The notes beneath the pieces are model-generated. The model saw only the letters and a program-made list of their open reading frames with translations. It was not told the origin of the DNA and made no database searches. The translations under genes and the position numbers were made by a program. A stretch of 64,000 bases of DNA from BOG-1112 sp964611335 (GTDB lineage Bacteria; Bdellovibrionota_B; Oligoflexia; Oligoflexales; Bog-1112), in the NCBI GenBank assembly GCA_964611335.1, contig CAZSXR010000005.1, positions 1 through 64,000 of the forward strand, given 5' to 3'. How positions within the stretch are numbered: the stretch's first letter is position 1; each line of letters opens with the position of its first letter. Of this stretch, positions 24,228-32,429 are shown in pieces.

Positions 24228-25247
24228 TTAGTTTACTTTTTCGAATCCGAGGATTTTAGGTTCTAAAAAGCGGTACGCTGAATACCTTCCTGTAAAGTTC
24301 TCTAAGTACTCAATTAGCATTCGATACTTTCCAGATTCGGAAAGAATAGCCTTTTTATAAATGAGTTGTTTTTGGTTAATTTCAAGTGTTTCCTTAAAAG
24401 TTTCAGTAGAGATACTAATCGAATTATTTGCAGCTTCAATGGTAAGTGTATTTTCTATAGTTCCTTTTTGATTTGCGTTGAGCTTACAAAGTGATTTGGT
24501 TTTCGGAATTTGAACTTCGGGAGTATTTTGCTCACATAGATTTGTGTATTCTATGAATGAAAAACTATTGTTCAATAAGTACCACGTATATCCTAAGCTT
24601 ATAAAATCAGGATTTCCTGAACCAGCGTAAATTTGATCAAAATTAATGCCTGTATAGTTTAATTCCATACCTTCAGGGATTCCAAGAACTACTTGATTAG
24701 AAATTCCAGTCTCATTTGAAAAATTTAAGATAGCCTCTTCGTTTGAATTACCTGAATTACCTGAATTACCACCTGCGTCTACGATACACTGGCCCTCTTC
24801 TTTTTCCCATTTGCCATCGTTACACTCAGCGGTGGGAGAAGGATTTCCATGAAATCCCTGTGAACAAGTCGAACTAATAGTCACACCCGACTTTATAGGA
24901 GCTTTTTCAATCCATTCTCCATTCGTAATTCTTGGTAAAGACTTACACTCTTTTTTGTGCTTAGCAGTGCAAGATCCTGCAGTATTTTTCCACTTTCCAT
25001 TTTCGCACTGTGCTGTAGGGGAAGGATCTCCATGAAAACCGGAGGAACAGGAAGAACTAATTTGAAAACCAGATTTAATCGGAGCTTTTTGATTCCAAGT
25101 TCCGTGTTTTATGTTGGGAAGTTCTTTGCATTCCGCTTTATGAGGTTCTGGACTAGGTGGTGTTGATTCAGGTTGCGAATTTTTTGATGAAGTTGAGCAA
25201 GCGCTCCATAGAAAAAACATGAAAATAAACGATAGTTTTCTGAACAT
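24228..25247 (-). CDS. Lipoprotein with two sushi/CCP-like domains
   Basis: The 339-residue protein starts with a lipoprotein signal (L-W-S-A-C, lipidated Cys 17). After a Pro/Ser/Glu linker come two CCP-like domains at residues 40-93 and 101-154. Each has four Cys at the same spacing (40, 67, 81, 93 and 101, 128, 142, 154, an offset of exactly 61). They share IKSG-x-x-I-S-S and SGFHG/QGFHG with SPTA motifs. A Gly-Asn-Ser repeat linker (about 159-168) leads to a C-terminal domain of about 170 residues that I do not recognise. Sushi domains are common in animal complement regulators and rare in bacteria. The same module type builds the giant protein at 6509-19789. It is likely surface-exposed; the function is unknown. 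Confidence 0.8.
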   Translation of the reverse strand: MFRKLSFIFMFFLWSACSTSSKNSQPESTPPSPEPHKAECKELPNIKHGTWNQKAPIKSGFQISSSCSSGFHGDPSPTAQCENGKWKNTAGSCTAKHKKECKSLPRITNGEWIEKAPIKSGVTISSTCSQGFHGNPSPTAECNDGKWEKEEGQCIVDAGGNSGNSGNSNEEAILNFSNETGISNQVVLGIPEGMELNYTGINFDQIYAGSGNPDFISLGYTWYLLNNSFSFIEYTNLCEQNTPEVQIPKTKSLCKLNANQKGTIENTLTIEAANNSISISTETFKETLEINQKQLIYKKAILSESGKYRMLIEYLENFTGRYSAYRFLEPKILGFEKVN

Positions 25248-25327
25248 GCAAGCCTCTTTTCTGTTGTTTGCTTCATTCTAGCAAAGAAAGTCTTTCAAAC
25301 AAAGAGCTCGGGTTTGCATGCTTCCTT

Positions 25328-26803
25328 CTAATATTTTTTCGTAGTCCACCAGCTGATGGTAGATAGGGCTATGGCTATTCCATAGCGAAGTCTTCTGTAA
25401 TTCACAGGTCTTTGCAGGATTTCAATCATATGAGGGTCGTTTTCTGCAATGCTGAGAGGTGTGAGTCCAAACTGATCCTGTGCGAGAGGATCCATTCCGA
25501 TCGAAAGGAGGTATCTTGCAATCTCATACCTTCTATAAGATGCAGCAAAATACAAAGCGGATTGTCCGTTTCTATTGAATCGAAGGCCTCTTTGTACCAG
25601 TAATCGAACAGCAACTAAATGGTCACCATAAACAGCTGCAGAAAGGTCATAATCCATAATTTGAGTTCTTTCCAAAAGATAGCTTATGAGGCTTTCATTT
25701 GAGGAAAACCAACTATGTCTTAAAGCATTAAGGCTACAAGCATCTTGAATGTTTGGTTGTGCTCCCTTTTCTATAAGATATCTTGTGATTTCTAAATTCC
25801 CTCTGCGTGCAGCGATGTGTAAGGGTCTTATTCCATGAGTACTGTAGGCATTGACGTCTGCATGTTCTTGTCCGACAAGCTGTCGAATCGTGTCGAAATT
25901 TTCGGATTCTACTGCAAGGTGTAAGTTTGTGGACTGATCAGAACTATGAAGACGTCCACCTCTGTTGAAAATTAGAAAAATAATATCTTCAGAAATTTTA
26001 TTTTTAAGAGCTAAGTCAAGAATTGAAAATCCATCGGAACTTACTGCGACTAAAGAAGCTCCATTTTCAATCAGGAATCTCTGTATATCAGCACTCACCC
26101 GTGGATGCATAGCTCTGTGTAGAAGTGTATATTCTAAAATATAACGTTCATTAATATCTGCTCCGTGGATAAAGAGCATCTCCATCATGGGAAGGTCATT
26201 GTTGTTCAAAGCGATAAGAAGAGGGGTCAATTCATCCGACACTCTCCGTGTTGCATCCGCTCCGGCGCCAATAAGCAAAGTTGCTATTGTGTTTAGACCT
26301 CTGCTGAGAGCGAGTACAAGCGCGCATTTATTTATGGGCGCATGTTGATCGAGAAGACGAATGACTTCTTTCTCGTTTGCTTCATTTAGTGCTTCGACGA
26401 GTGCTTTTTCATTTCTTTTGTTCTTTATTTCTTCCTGTTTCTTTCTATTTTCAGTTGCAAGTCTTAACCACTCACTGCGAGATAATTCACGCATACGAAA
26501 TTCAGCTAATTTTAGTAATTTCCAAGGGTCCTCTCCGACAGCCTCTGCAATTCTGTTCATACTTAGGTTCATAGTTAAATAATGTTCCCACTCTCTAAGG
26601 GCTTCATTGAGTCTATGCAGGGCTTGATCTTGATTTATGGGGAAGTCTAATAAGATGAGGGCATTTTCTGTCGTGGGGTCTGATTTAAATTTTTTAAAAT
26701 TTTCTACTGTAATTTTATTCGGAGTCCAGTCCAAATGTTCTGATGAGGCGAAAAGATTTAGCGGAAGAAGGAAGCCCATGAGTAAAAGAAATTTTAAAAT
26801 CAT
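25328..26803 (-). CDS. Exported ankyrin-repeat protein
   Basis: The 491-residue protein has a signal peptide (about residues 1-19, cleavage after L-F-A-S), a helical coiled-coil-like stretch (about 85-145) and nine or ten ankyrin repeats (about 150-465). The clearest repeat carries the G-x-x-P-L-H-I-A-A-R-R-G-N consensus near residue 325. A short hydrophobic C-terminal segment (about 470-486) ends in basic residues and could sit in a membrane. Ankyrin repeats bind proteins; exported ones in bacteria act in the periplasm or as host-directed effectors, and I cannot tell which here. Its ribosome site (GGGG, 5 nt before ATG) is buried in a long hairpin, described separately. Confidence 0.85.
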   Translation of the reverse strand: MILKFLLLMGFLLPLNLFASSEHLDWTPNKITVENFKKFKSDPTTENALILLDFPINQDQALHRLNEALREWEHYLTMNLSMNRIAEAVGEDPWKLLKLAEFRMRELSRSEWLRLATENRKKQEEIKNKRNEKALVEALNEANEKEVIRLLDQHAPINKCALVLALSRGLNTIATLLIGAGADATRRVSDELTPLLIALNNNDLPMMEMLFIHGADINERYILEYTLLHRAMHPRVSADIQRFLIENGASLVAVSSDGFSILDLALKNKISEDIIFLIFNRGGRLHSSDQSTNLHLAVESENFDTIRQLVGQEHADVNAYSTHGIRPLHIAARRGNLEITRYLIEKGAQPNIQDACSLNALRHSWFSSNESLISYLLERTQIMDYDLSAAVYGDHLVAVRLLVQRGLRFNRNGQSALYFAASYRRYEIARYLLSIGMDPLAQDQFGLTPLSIAENDPHMIEILQRPVNYRRLRYGIAIALSTISWWTTKKY

Positions 26804-26847
26804 AAAACCCCATTATATGAAAAAATATGTTCACATAATGGGTTTTT
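26804..26847 (-). promoter_or_regulatory. 5'-UTR hairpin occluding the ankyrin-gene ribosome site
   Basis: A 17-bp inverted repeat (26804-26820 with 26831-26847, 10-nt loop) abuts the ATG of the ankyrin gene. Read as minus-strand RNA it has one G-A mismatch and one G-U wobble. On the plus strand that wobble becomes an A-C mismatch, so the fold fits minus-strand mRNA better. The GGGG ribosome site lies inside the stem. It could be a translational switch or thermosensor; no gene upstream on either strand needs a terminator here. Confidence 0.6.
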
Positions 26848-26991
26848 GGTTTATGGGCAAGACATTTTCTTTAGCAACCATTGCCAGGGGACTTATTTGA
26901 AAATAGTCTAAAGTCAACACTCCATAGACTTGCCAAAAAACAAAAGTCAGGGTTCAATGCTGCTTGAGTTCCAAAAAAAGGAGGTCTAGCG

Positions 26992-28734
26992 GTGCGGTTT
27001 GATGCGGTCCTTGTTTCAGTTCTTAATTCTTTTTGTTTGAGCTTTATTTTCAGCTGTGGAACGGACTTTAAAAGTGGAGACGATTCTTATCTTTCCCATA
27101 ACGATTCTGTTCCCAATAGTTATATTGTAGCGTTTTGTCCATCAGAGAAAAAATCTCGCTTTCCCTTTCTTTCTTTTCAAGAAGAAACTCATTACTTAGA
27201 GAATTTTTCATTTCAAGGCATTGAAGATGAAAGAATCAAGGAGCATTCTTTTATTTCTACCTTTCATAATGAATCCTCTTCATTCAAAAGTTCCTGTAAA
27301 GATTTTGTCATTGGTCAAATTGACTTCCATTCTTCGGAGGATGCTTTTGCTCTTTTGAAATCATGGAAGCATTCAGGTCGTATTGCTTTTTGGGAAGAAA
27401 ATGCTTGGAATACTTTAAGTGATTTCGATGCTTCAAATTTAAATCTCTATGCTGATGAAGGTAGACGTTGGTGGACAGACACTATTCATTTGTTTCCTGC
27501 ATTGGAATATGTCGAGGAGCATGTGAGAGGCAAAGAAATTATTTCTCCCGTCATTGCTGTTCTGGATGGAGGTATTGATCATCTGCATCCTGCATTGAAA
27601 GGAAAAATTTGGGAGAATCCCCATGCATCTTCTTTATGTCCCAATGATCGATGGGGATGCAATACTGTAGAAGCTGATAGAGGATATTTAGGAATAGGTG
27701 ATGCACATCCCTACGGAACAGACTCTGCAGGAGAAATGTGTAATGAATATGGCCTGAGAGTGAGAGAAGGGGATTGCATGCACGCAACACATATAGCAGG
27801 AATTATAGCAGGCAATGTCGAAAAAGACATTCCTGGTGTGTGTCCTTATTGTAAGGTGATGAATCTTCGAGTTTTGGAAAATGTTGATGGGTACGGTCGC
27901 ATTTCAGATAGTGCTGTGTTGCGTGCTCTAAAATATTTGAGTCTGTTTGAAAGGGCGCCGGGAAAAAATTTGGTACGTGTTGTGAATCTTTCTTTTGGAA
28001 AATATCAGAAAGGAAAGGCCGTAGCACTCTACATAGATTCTTTGAGTAAGTTACGAGATGGGATTGTTGTTGTTGCTGCAGGTGGAAATGAAGATAGTCA
28101 GCGGAGAATTTATCCAGCTGCATATACGTCCGTGATTGGAGTTGTAGGTCTTGCGGCGTCAGGTCGTAAAGCATCTTATTCGAATTATGGATCATGGTTG
28201 AATATAGCAGCTCCGGGTGGAGAGATTCGTGAAGGACGTGGATTTGCAATACAATCAAGTATTCCAGGAGGTGGGATTAGCAACAGTCAGGGGACTTCGA
28301 TGGCAAGCCCTATAGTTGCAGGAGTTTTAGGGTTGATGCTGACAATAAATCCAGATTTGAGTTATCAGGACTTAAGAGAAGGTATACTGAATTCTTCAGA
28401 CCATTCTTTTTACCGTGCTGATTTTGCGGATGGGTATAATTATCGCAATTACTATCCTGTCATTGATGGACAAAATGTACCACTTCTTGGTCTTGGAATC
28501 TTAGATGCGTCGGCAGCAGTTCAAGGTATAAAAAAACAAAAAAGTACGGTAAAACAAAATCAGAGAGTTCAGTTACATTGTGCGTCCATTTTTATAAATC
28601 GTGATTCGACATCCATGAATATGGAGCATTTATTTTTTTTGACGCCTTTGTTTTTTGTATTAATTTTGCAACGAAAGGAAAGGAAAAGAAACCTATGCCT
28701 CGCAAATTTGAAAATACAATCCCCGCTCATCTAA
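26992..28734 (+). CDS. Subtilisin-like (S8) serine protease, membrane-anchored
   Basis: This is a 580-residue exported protease. The N-terminus has a hydrophobic signal ending in F-I-F-S-C (Cys about 22, a possible lipobox), then an inhibitor-like prodomain (about 30-150). The S8 triad is complete: Asp192 (AVLDGG), His264 (MHATHIAG) and Ser436 (SQGTSMASP). A C-terminal hydrophobic segment (about 542-556) followed by R-K-E-R-K-R resembles a C-terminal membrane anchor or sorting tail. GTG at 26992 is preceded by a perfect AAGGAGG with 8-nt spacing. Its last 40 bp overlap the start of the hydroxylase gene in another frame, so the two are probably co-transcribed. Targets are unknown. Confidence 0.9.
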   Translation: MRFDAVLVSVLNSFCLSFIFSCGTDFKSGDDSYLSHNDSVPNSYIVAFCPSEKKSRFPFLSFQEETHYLENFSFQGIEDERIKEHSFISTFHNESSSFKSSCKDFVIGQIDFHSSEDAFALLKSWKHSGRIAFWEENAWNTLSDFDASNLNLYADEGRRWWTDTIHLFPALEYVEEHVRGKEIISPVIAVLDGGIDHLHPALKGKIWENPHASSLCPNDRWGCNTVEADRGYLGIGDAHPYGTDSAGEMCNEYGLRVREGDCMHATHIAGIIAGNVEKDIPGVCPYCKVMNLRVLENVDGYGRISDSAVLRALKYLSLFERAPGKNLVRVVNLSFGKYQKGKAVALYIDSLSKLRDGIVVVAAGGNEDSQRRIYPAAYTSVIGVVGLAASGRKASYSNYGSWLNIAAPGGEIREGRGFAIQSSIPGGGISNSQGTSMASPIVAGVLGLMLTINPDLSYQDLREGILNSSDHSFYRADFADGYNYRNYYPVIDGQNVPLLGLGILDASAAVQGIKKQKSTVKQNQRVQLHCASIFINRDSTSMNMEHLFFLTPLFFVLILQRKERKRNLCLANLKIQSPLI

Positions 28735-30470
28735 GACACTATCTCGTTGAACAAGACTATGACAAGTACACTGCGCGTGATCATGCCCTTTGGCGTTTCA
28801 TTGTTCGCAATGCGAAAGATTTTATGGTTGAGAATGCTCATTCTTCTTTCTTAACTGGCTTGGAGATGACGGGAATTCCAACCGATCGTATTCCGCGCAT
28901 AAGTGAGATGGATGAAAAGCTTTCAAAATTTGGTTGGAGAGCTGTCTGCGTTTGCGGATTTATTCCTCCTCTTGCTTTTCTAGAATTTCAATCCAGTAAT
29001 ATACTACCCATAGCTGCAGATATGAGAAGCGTGGAGCACTTTGATTACACTCCTGCTCCCGATATAGTACATGAAGCTTTAGGACACGCTCCTATTCTTG
29101 CAGATCCAGGATATAGAAATTATTTATCGAAATATGCTATGGTTGCTCGTCGAGCTGTTTTTTCACAGGAAGATGTTCGACTTTACGAAGCGATTCGCTA
29201 CCTTTCAGATATCAAAGAAAATCCAGATTCAAGTCCCGAGAAAATTAAACAAGCCGAACGTGATTTGATACATGCACAAGAATCAATAGAGTGGATTTCT
29301 GAAGCCTCAATGATTGCAAGAATGTATTGGTGGACAGTGGAGTATGGTCTTGTTGGAGACATCAAACATCCTAAGATATATGGATCGGGTCTTCTTTCTT
29401 CTCTCGCAGAAGGTCGAGATTGTTTGAATGCGAAAGTTGAAAAAATTCCGTTGAGCAAAGTATGTACTTCTACCTCTTACGATATTACGGAACCTCAACC
29501 CCAACTCTTTGTAGCTAAGAATTTTGATCAGTTGAATGAGGTTCTCAAAGAGTTTGAGTCGACACTTGTTTATATCAAAGGTGGAGTAGAGGGTCTTGCT
29601 CTTGCAAAAAAAGCGGGAAGTGTAACGACTACAAAGTTGAATTCAGGAATTGAGATTTCAGGAGTTCTCAAAGAGTATGTAATAGAAAAAGGTCAACTGA
29701 CTTTTGTCCAATGGACAGGTCCCGTTCAATTGTGTTGTGATGGAAAACAATTGGAAGATCAAGGTCCTCAGCGTCATCCTGAAGGGTTCAGCAGTCCTTT
29801 GGGAATGTGGAAGGGATTTAAAAAAGCACCTGTAGATTTGAGTGATAAAGATCTGAACGATGGTGGATTGAAAAAGAATTCTCATTGTGACTTGGAATTC
29901 ATTTCTGGCTTTAAAGTCAGTGGCCTGTTGAAAAATTGGGAAAGATCTGCTGACGGAAAACTCCTTTTTCTCACATGGGCCGATTGCACTGTAAGCAAAG
30001 CTTCAAAAGTTTACTTTGAACCTTCTTGGGGACACTACGATCTTGCGATTGGCGGCTCGGTTTCTTCTGTTTACGGAGGTCCTGCAGATTGGGAGAAATA
30101 CGGAGAAGGAAATTTCGGTCGTTCCTCTACGAAGCCAGGTCGAGTGACTCCTTATTCTTCTCAAGAAAAACACCTTTTTTCACTGTATTCTCAAGCGCGT
30201 ACTTTGCGTGAACACATTTTAGAGGGGAAGAAAACGAGCGAAGATGTTAGGACTCTAAAAAATCTTTGTGCAGAGTTAATGAAAGACTATGCCAAGGAAT
30301 GGTTGTTGGCGGTAGAGCTTGTAGAATTGTTTTATCTGTTGAATATGGAAAAGAAAGAAACTGAGACTTTGCGTTCTGTGAAAATGAAAGTGCTCGATTT
30401 AAGTCAGTATCCTAAAACCCAATCACGATTTATTAAAATGGGTATGGAACTTGCAGAAAGTGGGAATTGA
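28695..30470 (+). CDS. Long-form aromatic amino acid hydroxylase (phenylalanine 4-monooxygenase-like)
   Basis: The 591-residue protein has an N-terminal pterin-dependent hydroxylase domain (about 1-245) that converts phenylalanine to tyrosine, or acts on a related aromatic amino acid, using iron and tetrahydrobiopterin. The 2-His-1-Glu iron site is visible: HEALGH (His126, His131) and Glu216 in WWTVEYG. Typical bacterial PhhA has about 260-300 residues; this one adds about 340 C-terminal residues that I do not recognise. Bdellovibrio, Bacteroidetes and others have similar long forms. No pterin recycling gene (phhB) is adjacent. The start lies inside the 3' end of the protease gene, and AAAGGAAAGG just upstream supports it. 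Substrate preference cannot be fixed from sequence. Confidence 0.88.
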   Translation: MPRKFENTIPAHLRHYLVEQDYDKYTARDHALWRFIVRNAKDFMVENAHSSFLTGLEMTGIPTDRIPRISEMDEKLSKFGWRAVCVCGFIPPLAFLEFQSSNILPIAADMRSVEHFDYTPAPDIVHEALGHAPILADPGYRNYLSKYAMVARRAVFSQEDVRLYEAIRYLSDIKENPDSSPEKIKQAERDLIHAQESIEWISEASMIARMYWWTVEYGLVGDIKHPKIYGSGLLSSLAEGRDCLNAKVEKIPLSKVCTSTSYDITEPQPQLFVAKNFDQLNEVLKEFESTLVYIKGGVEGLALAKKAGSVTTTKLNSGIEISGVLKEYVIEKGQLTFVQWTGPVQLCCDGKQLEDQGPQRHPEGFSSPLGMWKGFKKAPVDLSDKDLNDGGLKKNSHCDLEFISGFKVSGLLKNWERSADGKLLFLTWADCTVSKASKVYFEPSWGHYDLAIGGSVSSVYGGPADWEKYGEGNFGRSSTKPGRVTPYSSQEKHLFSLYSQARTLREHILEGKKTSEDVRTLKNLCAELMKDYAKEWLLAVELVELFYLLNMEKKETETLRSVKMKVLDLSQYPKTQSRFIKMGMELAESGN

Positions 30471-30476
30471 GAGGGG

Positions 30477-30911
30477 ATGATAAGCGCGTCTATCAACGGA
30501 GTTGTTCATATTTTCGCTGCAGTTTTTTTCATTTCAGGCTTGTTTTTTCTTCTGAAAATCCAGCGAGAGAGAGCTCTGCTTAGAGGGTATTTGCGGGGGG
30601 ATTTGATAGGACGTGTGCAAGTGGATTGGCCTCTTCGCTTTCTTGCTCATTTTTGTTCAGCACTTGAAATACCTTTTCATGGTATGGGGAGGGTTTATTC
30701 GGGGCGTCCACTGAAGATGCGTAAGCAGCTCCTATTCGAAACTCTTCTACTCTATGGCATCCATAGTATAGAATATAGAACAGAGGGTCGCTCGAATATT
30801 TTTCTAAAGCTCAGGACTTTGAAAGAAGTTCCCAATCGAGATTTTTTTTCGAAAGAGTTATCTTCTGCATTGGGTGTAGAAGTGAAAATTTGTTTTCCAA
30901 ACGAAAATTAA
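30477..30911 (+). CDS. Small protein with one N-terminal membrane segment
   Basis: I do not recognise this 144-residue product. Residues about 8-27 form one hydrophobic segment. The rest is a basic, probably cytoplasmic domain with no motif I can name. It starts 6 bp after the hydroxylase stop and ends 11 bp before the next lipoprotein start, so it belongs to the same run of genes. GAGGGG abuts the ATG, which is tighter than ideal. Confidence 0.6.
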   Translation: MISASINGVVHIFAAVFFISGLFFLLKIQRERALLRGYLRGDLIGRVQVDWPLRFLAHFCSALEIPFHGMGRVYSGRPLKMRKQLLFETLLLYGIHSIEYRTEGRSNIFLKLRTLKEVPNRDFFSKELSSALGVEVKICFPNEN

Positions 30912-30922
30912 GGAGAGTGCTT

Positions 30923-31903
30923 GTGAGATATCTCATTCTTGTTTTTGCATTATGTGCAGGATGTGTAAGTTTCAATTCTAAAAAAGAACCACCTAAAATT
31001 ACCGATAAAATGCCTCTCAAAGAAGCAGTTCTCGCAGGAGTGGAATATGGTGGTCAAACGTTAAATGATGTTCGCAAACTCATTAAAAAACGTAAAGAGT
31101 GGAAGCAAGCTGAAGAGGCTCTTTTCAAAATCCTAATGTCTGATAGCGAAGTCTATGCGTCCCCTATAATCAATGCGATGGAACTGTTCCGTGCGAGTCA
31201 ATCGACAAGAGCTCCTCAAGTTTTTAAAAAATTTGTGCACGATGGGACTTTGCTCAGAAGGCAGTTGGCATGGCAGCTTGCAGCAGATGTTCCTTCTCAG
31301 CAAATGGGCCATGAAATTGAGTCACATTTGACGGAAGCTTTGACAGAAAATGAACTCAACCTTGTTCTTATACCTGCGATGGCTGATGCTGTTGCTAGCA
31401 ATCGCTTGACCGAATCCTATACAGTTTTAAGGGAAGGTTTAGCATTTTCAGGAGATATTGCATTTGCACGTGCAATGATCACTTTGAATCCTCAGCAAGC
31501 TTCTATAGATTTTCTAGACTACTTAGCGAAGGCTCCTATTGAAGAATTACGTCAACTCACTTTGAAAAGTGTTGATGTTTACACCTGCACTTTGATTCTT
31601 GAACATTTCCGTTCTTATCCACCACCTTCATCTAGTCCGCGTATTGAAACATTGTTTTTCTATTCGATTTCTAGAAATAATGCACTTGGCGAAATGGCTC
31701 GGGATATATTAGAGAAATATCTGCCTAAAGATAGTGAAGCTTTCGCTTTCGCTCTCGCAAGACTTCCTTCCTGGATGCAAATTGCCTTTATTGAAAGAAG
31801 TTCTAAACGTTTGACACCTGTTATGTCTTTGTTTCTTGATGATTTGAAAAAAATAAGCGCAGATAAAGACGTGATCGACGAGATTTCAGGATTGAAGCTC
31901 TAG
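30923..31903 (+). CDS. Lipoprotein with HEAT-like helical repeats
   Basis: I place the start at GTG 30923, not the upstream TTG 30890. AAGGAGA lies 6 nt before it, and it yields a clean lipoprotein signal with L-C-A-G-C (lipidated Cys14). The resulting 326-residue protein is almost all helical with repeated A-L/L-A-x-x-L patterns resembling HEAT repeats. Such repeats usually mediate protein binding. No named family is recognised. It is the last gene of the protease-hydroxylase run and converges with the minus-strand gene 15 bp further on. Confidence 0.65.
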   Translation: MRYLILVFALCAGCVSFNSKKEPPKITDKMPLKEAVLAGVEYGGQTLNDVRKLIKKRKEWKQAEEALFKILMSDSEVYASPIINAMELFRASQSTRAPQVFKKFVHDGTLLRRQLAWQLAADVPSQQMGHEIESHLTEALTENELNLVLIPAMADAVASNRLTESYTVLREGLAFSGDIAFARAMITLNPQQASIDFLDYLAKAPIEELRQLTLKSVDVYTCTLILEHFRSYPPPSSSPRIETLFFYSISRNNALGEMARDILEKYLPKDSEAFAFALARLPSWMQIAFIERSSKRLTPVMSLFLDDLKKISADKDVIDEISGLKL

Positions 31904-31918
31904 AGGTTTAAAGTTATT

Positions 31919-32365
31919 TCAAATTAAATAGCGATGCATACGATGATCTTCAGCCTGAAGTTCATGAATGCGTGTCAATATCTGTTCGTGAATCTTCTCA
32001 GCATAATACCCTATGATTCCAAGAAGTTTACTTAAATAATCATAAGAGATTTGATCTGCAAAAACTTCCGCGAGAAGGACTACACATTCCTCATCATCGA
32101 TTCCAAGTTTGATTGTGGAAATTTTACGATTAAGACGAAGAATAAATTCGAGGAGCTCCTTCCAATGCTTGTCCTGTACATTGTTTCCAAGTGGAAGTAA
32201 TTTCACTTCGAAAAAAAGTAAGGACTCATTCAACTGTACTCTTAAAGAGTAAGTTCTATTCAAAGATCTCCATCCTGAATAGAATACATTGTGTCCATCA
32301 AATCGATAAACCCAACCATAAGCCTCTAAAAATTCTTTGAGCTTTTCTTGAACATTTTGATTCAT
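31919..32365 (-). CDS. YbjN / type III chaperone-like fold protein
   Basis: The 148-residue soluble protein has the layout of the YbjN/T3SS-chaperone-like fold. An N-terminal helix and a G-W-x-Y strand (about 17-20) come first, then paired beta strands (about 38-58), an L-L-x-x-I/L-R-L-N-R helix (about 70-80), a D-x-E-x-x-V-V-L-L-A-E-V strand and a final long helix. YbjN-type proteins act as regulators or chaperones. Nothing here identifies a partner, and no secretion genes are nearby. AGGAGG precedes the ATG by 5 nt. The family match is by pattern only. Confidence 0.5.
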   Translation of the reverse strand: MNQNVQEKLKEFLEAYGWVYRFDGHNVFYSGWRSLNRTYSLRVQLNESLLFFEVKLLPLGNNVQDKHWKELLEFILRLNRKISTIKLGIDDEECVVLLAEVFADQISYDYLSKLLGIIGYYAEKIHEQILTRIHELQAEDHRMHRYLI

Positions 32366-32429
32366 GAGTTCCTCCTATTAAAAGACTAATATGAGGGATC
32401 GAGTGGGTCAATCCGACGCTGAGGAGACT

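Noticed and set aside
27803..28258. A 151-residue minus-strand frame inside the protease gene
   Set aside because: It lies wholly antisense to the S8 catalytic core, has a biased Gln/His/Leu composition typical of an antisense reading, and has no ribosome site.
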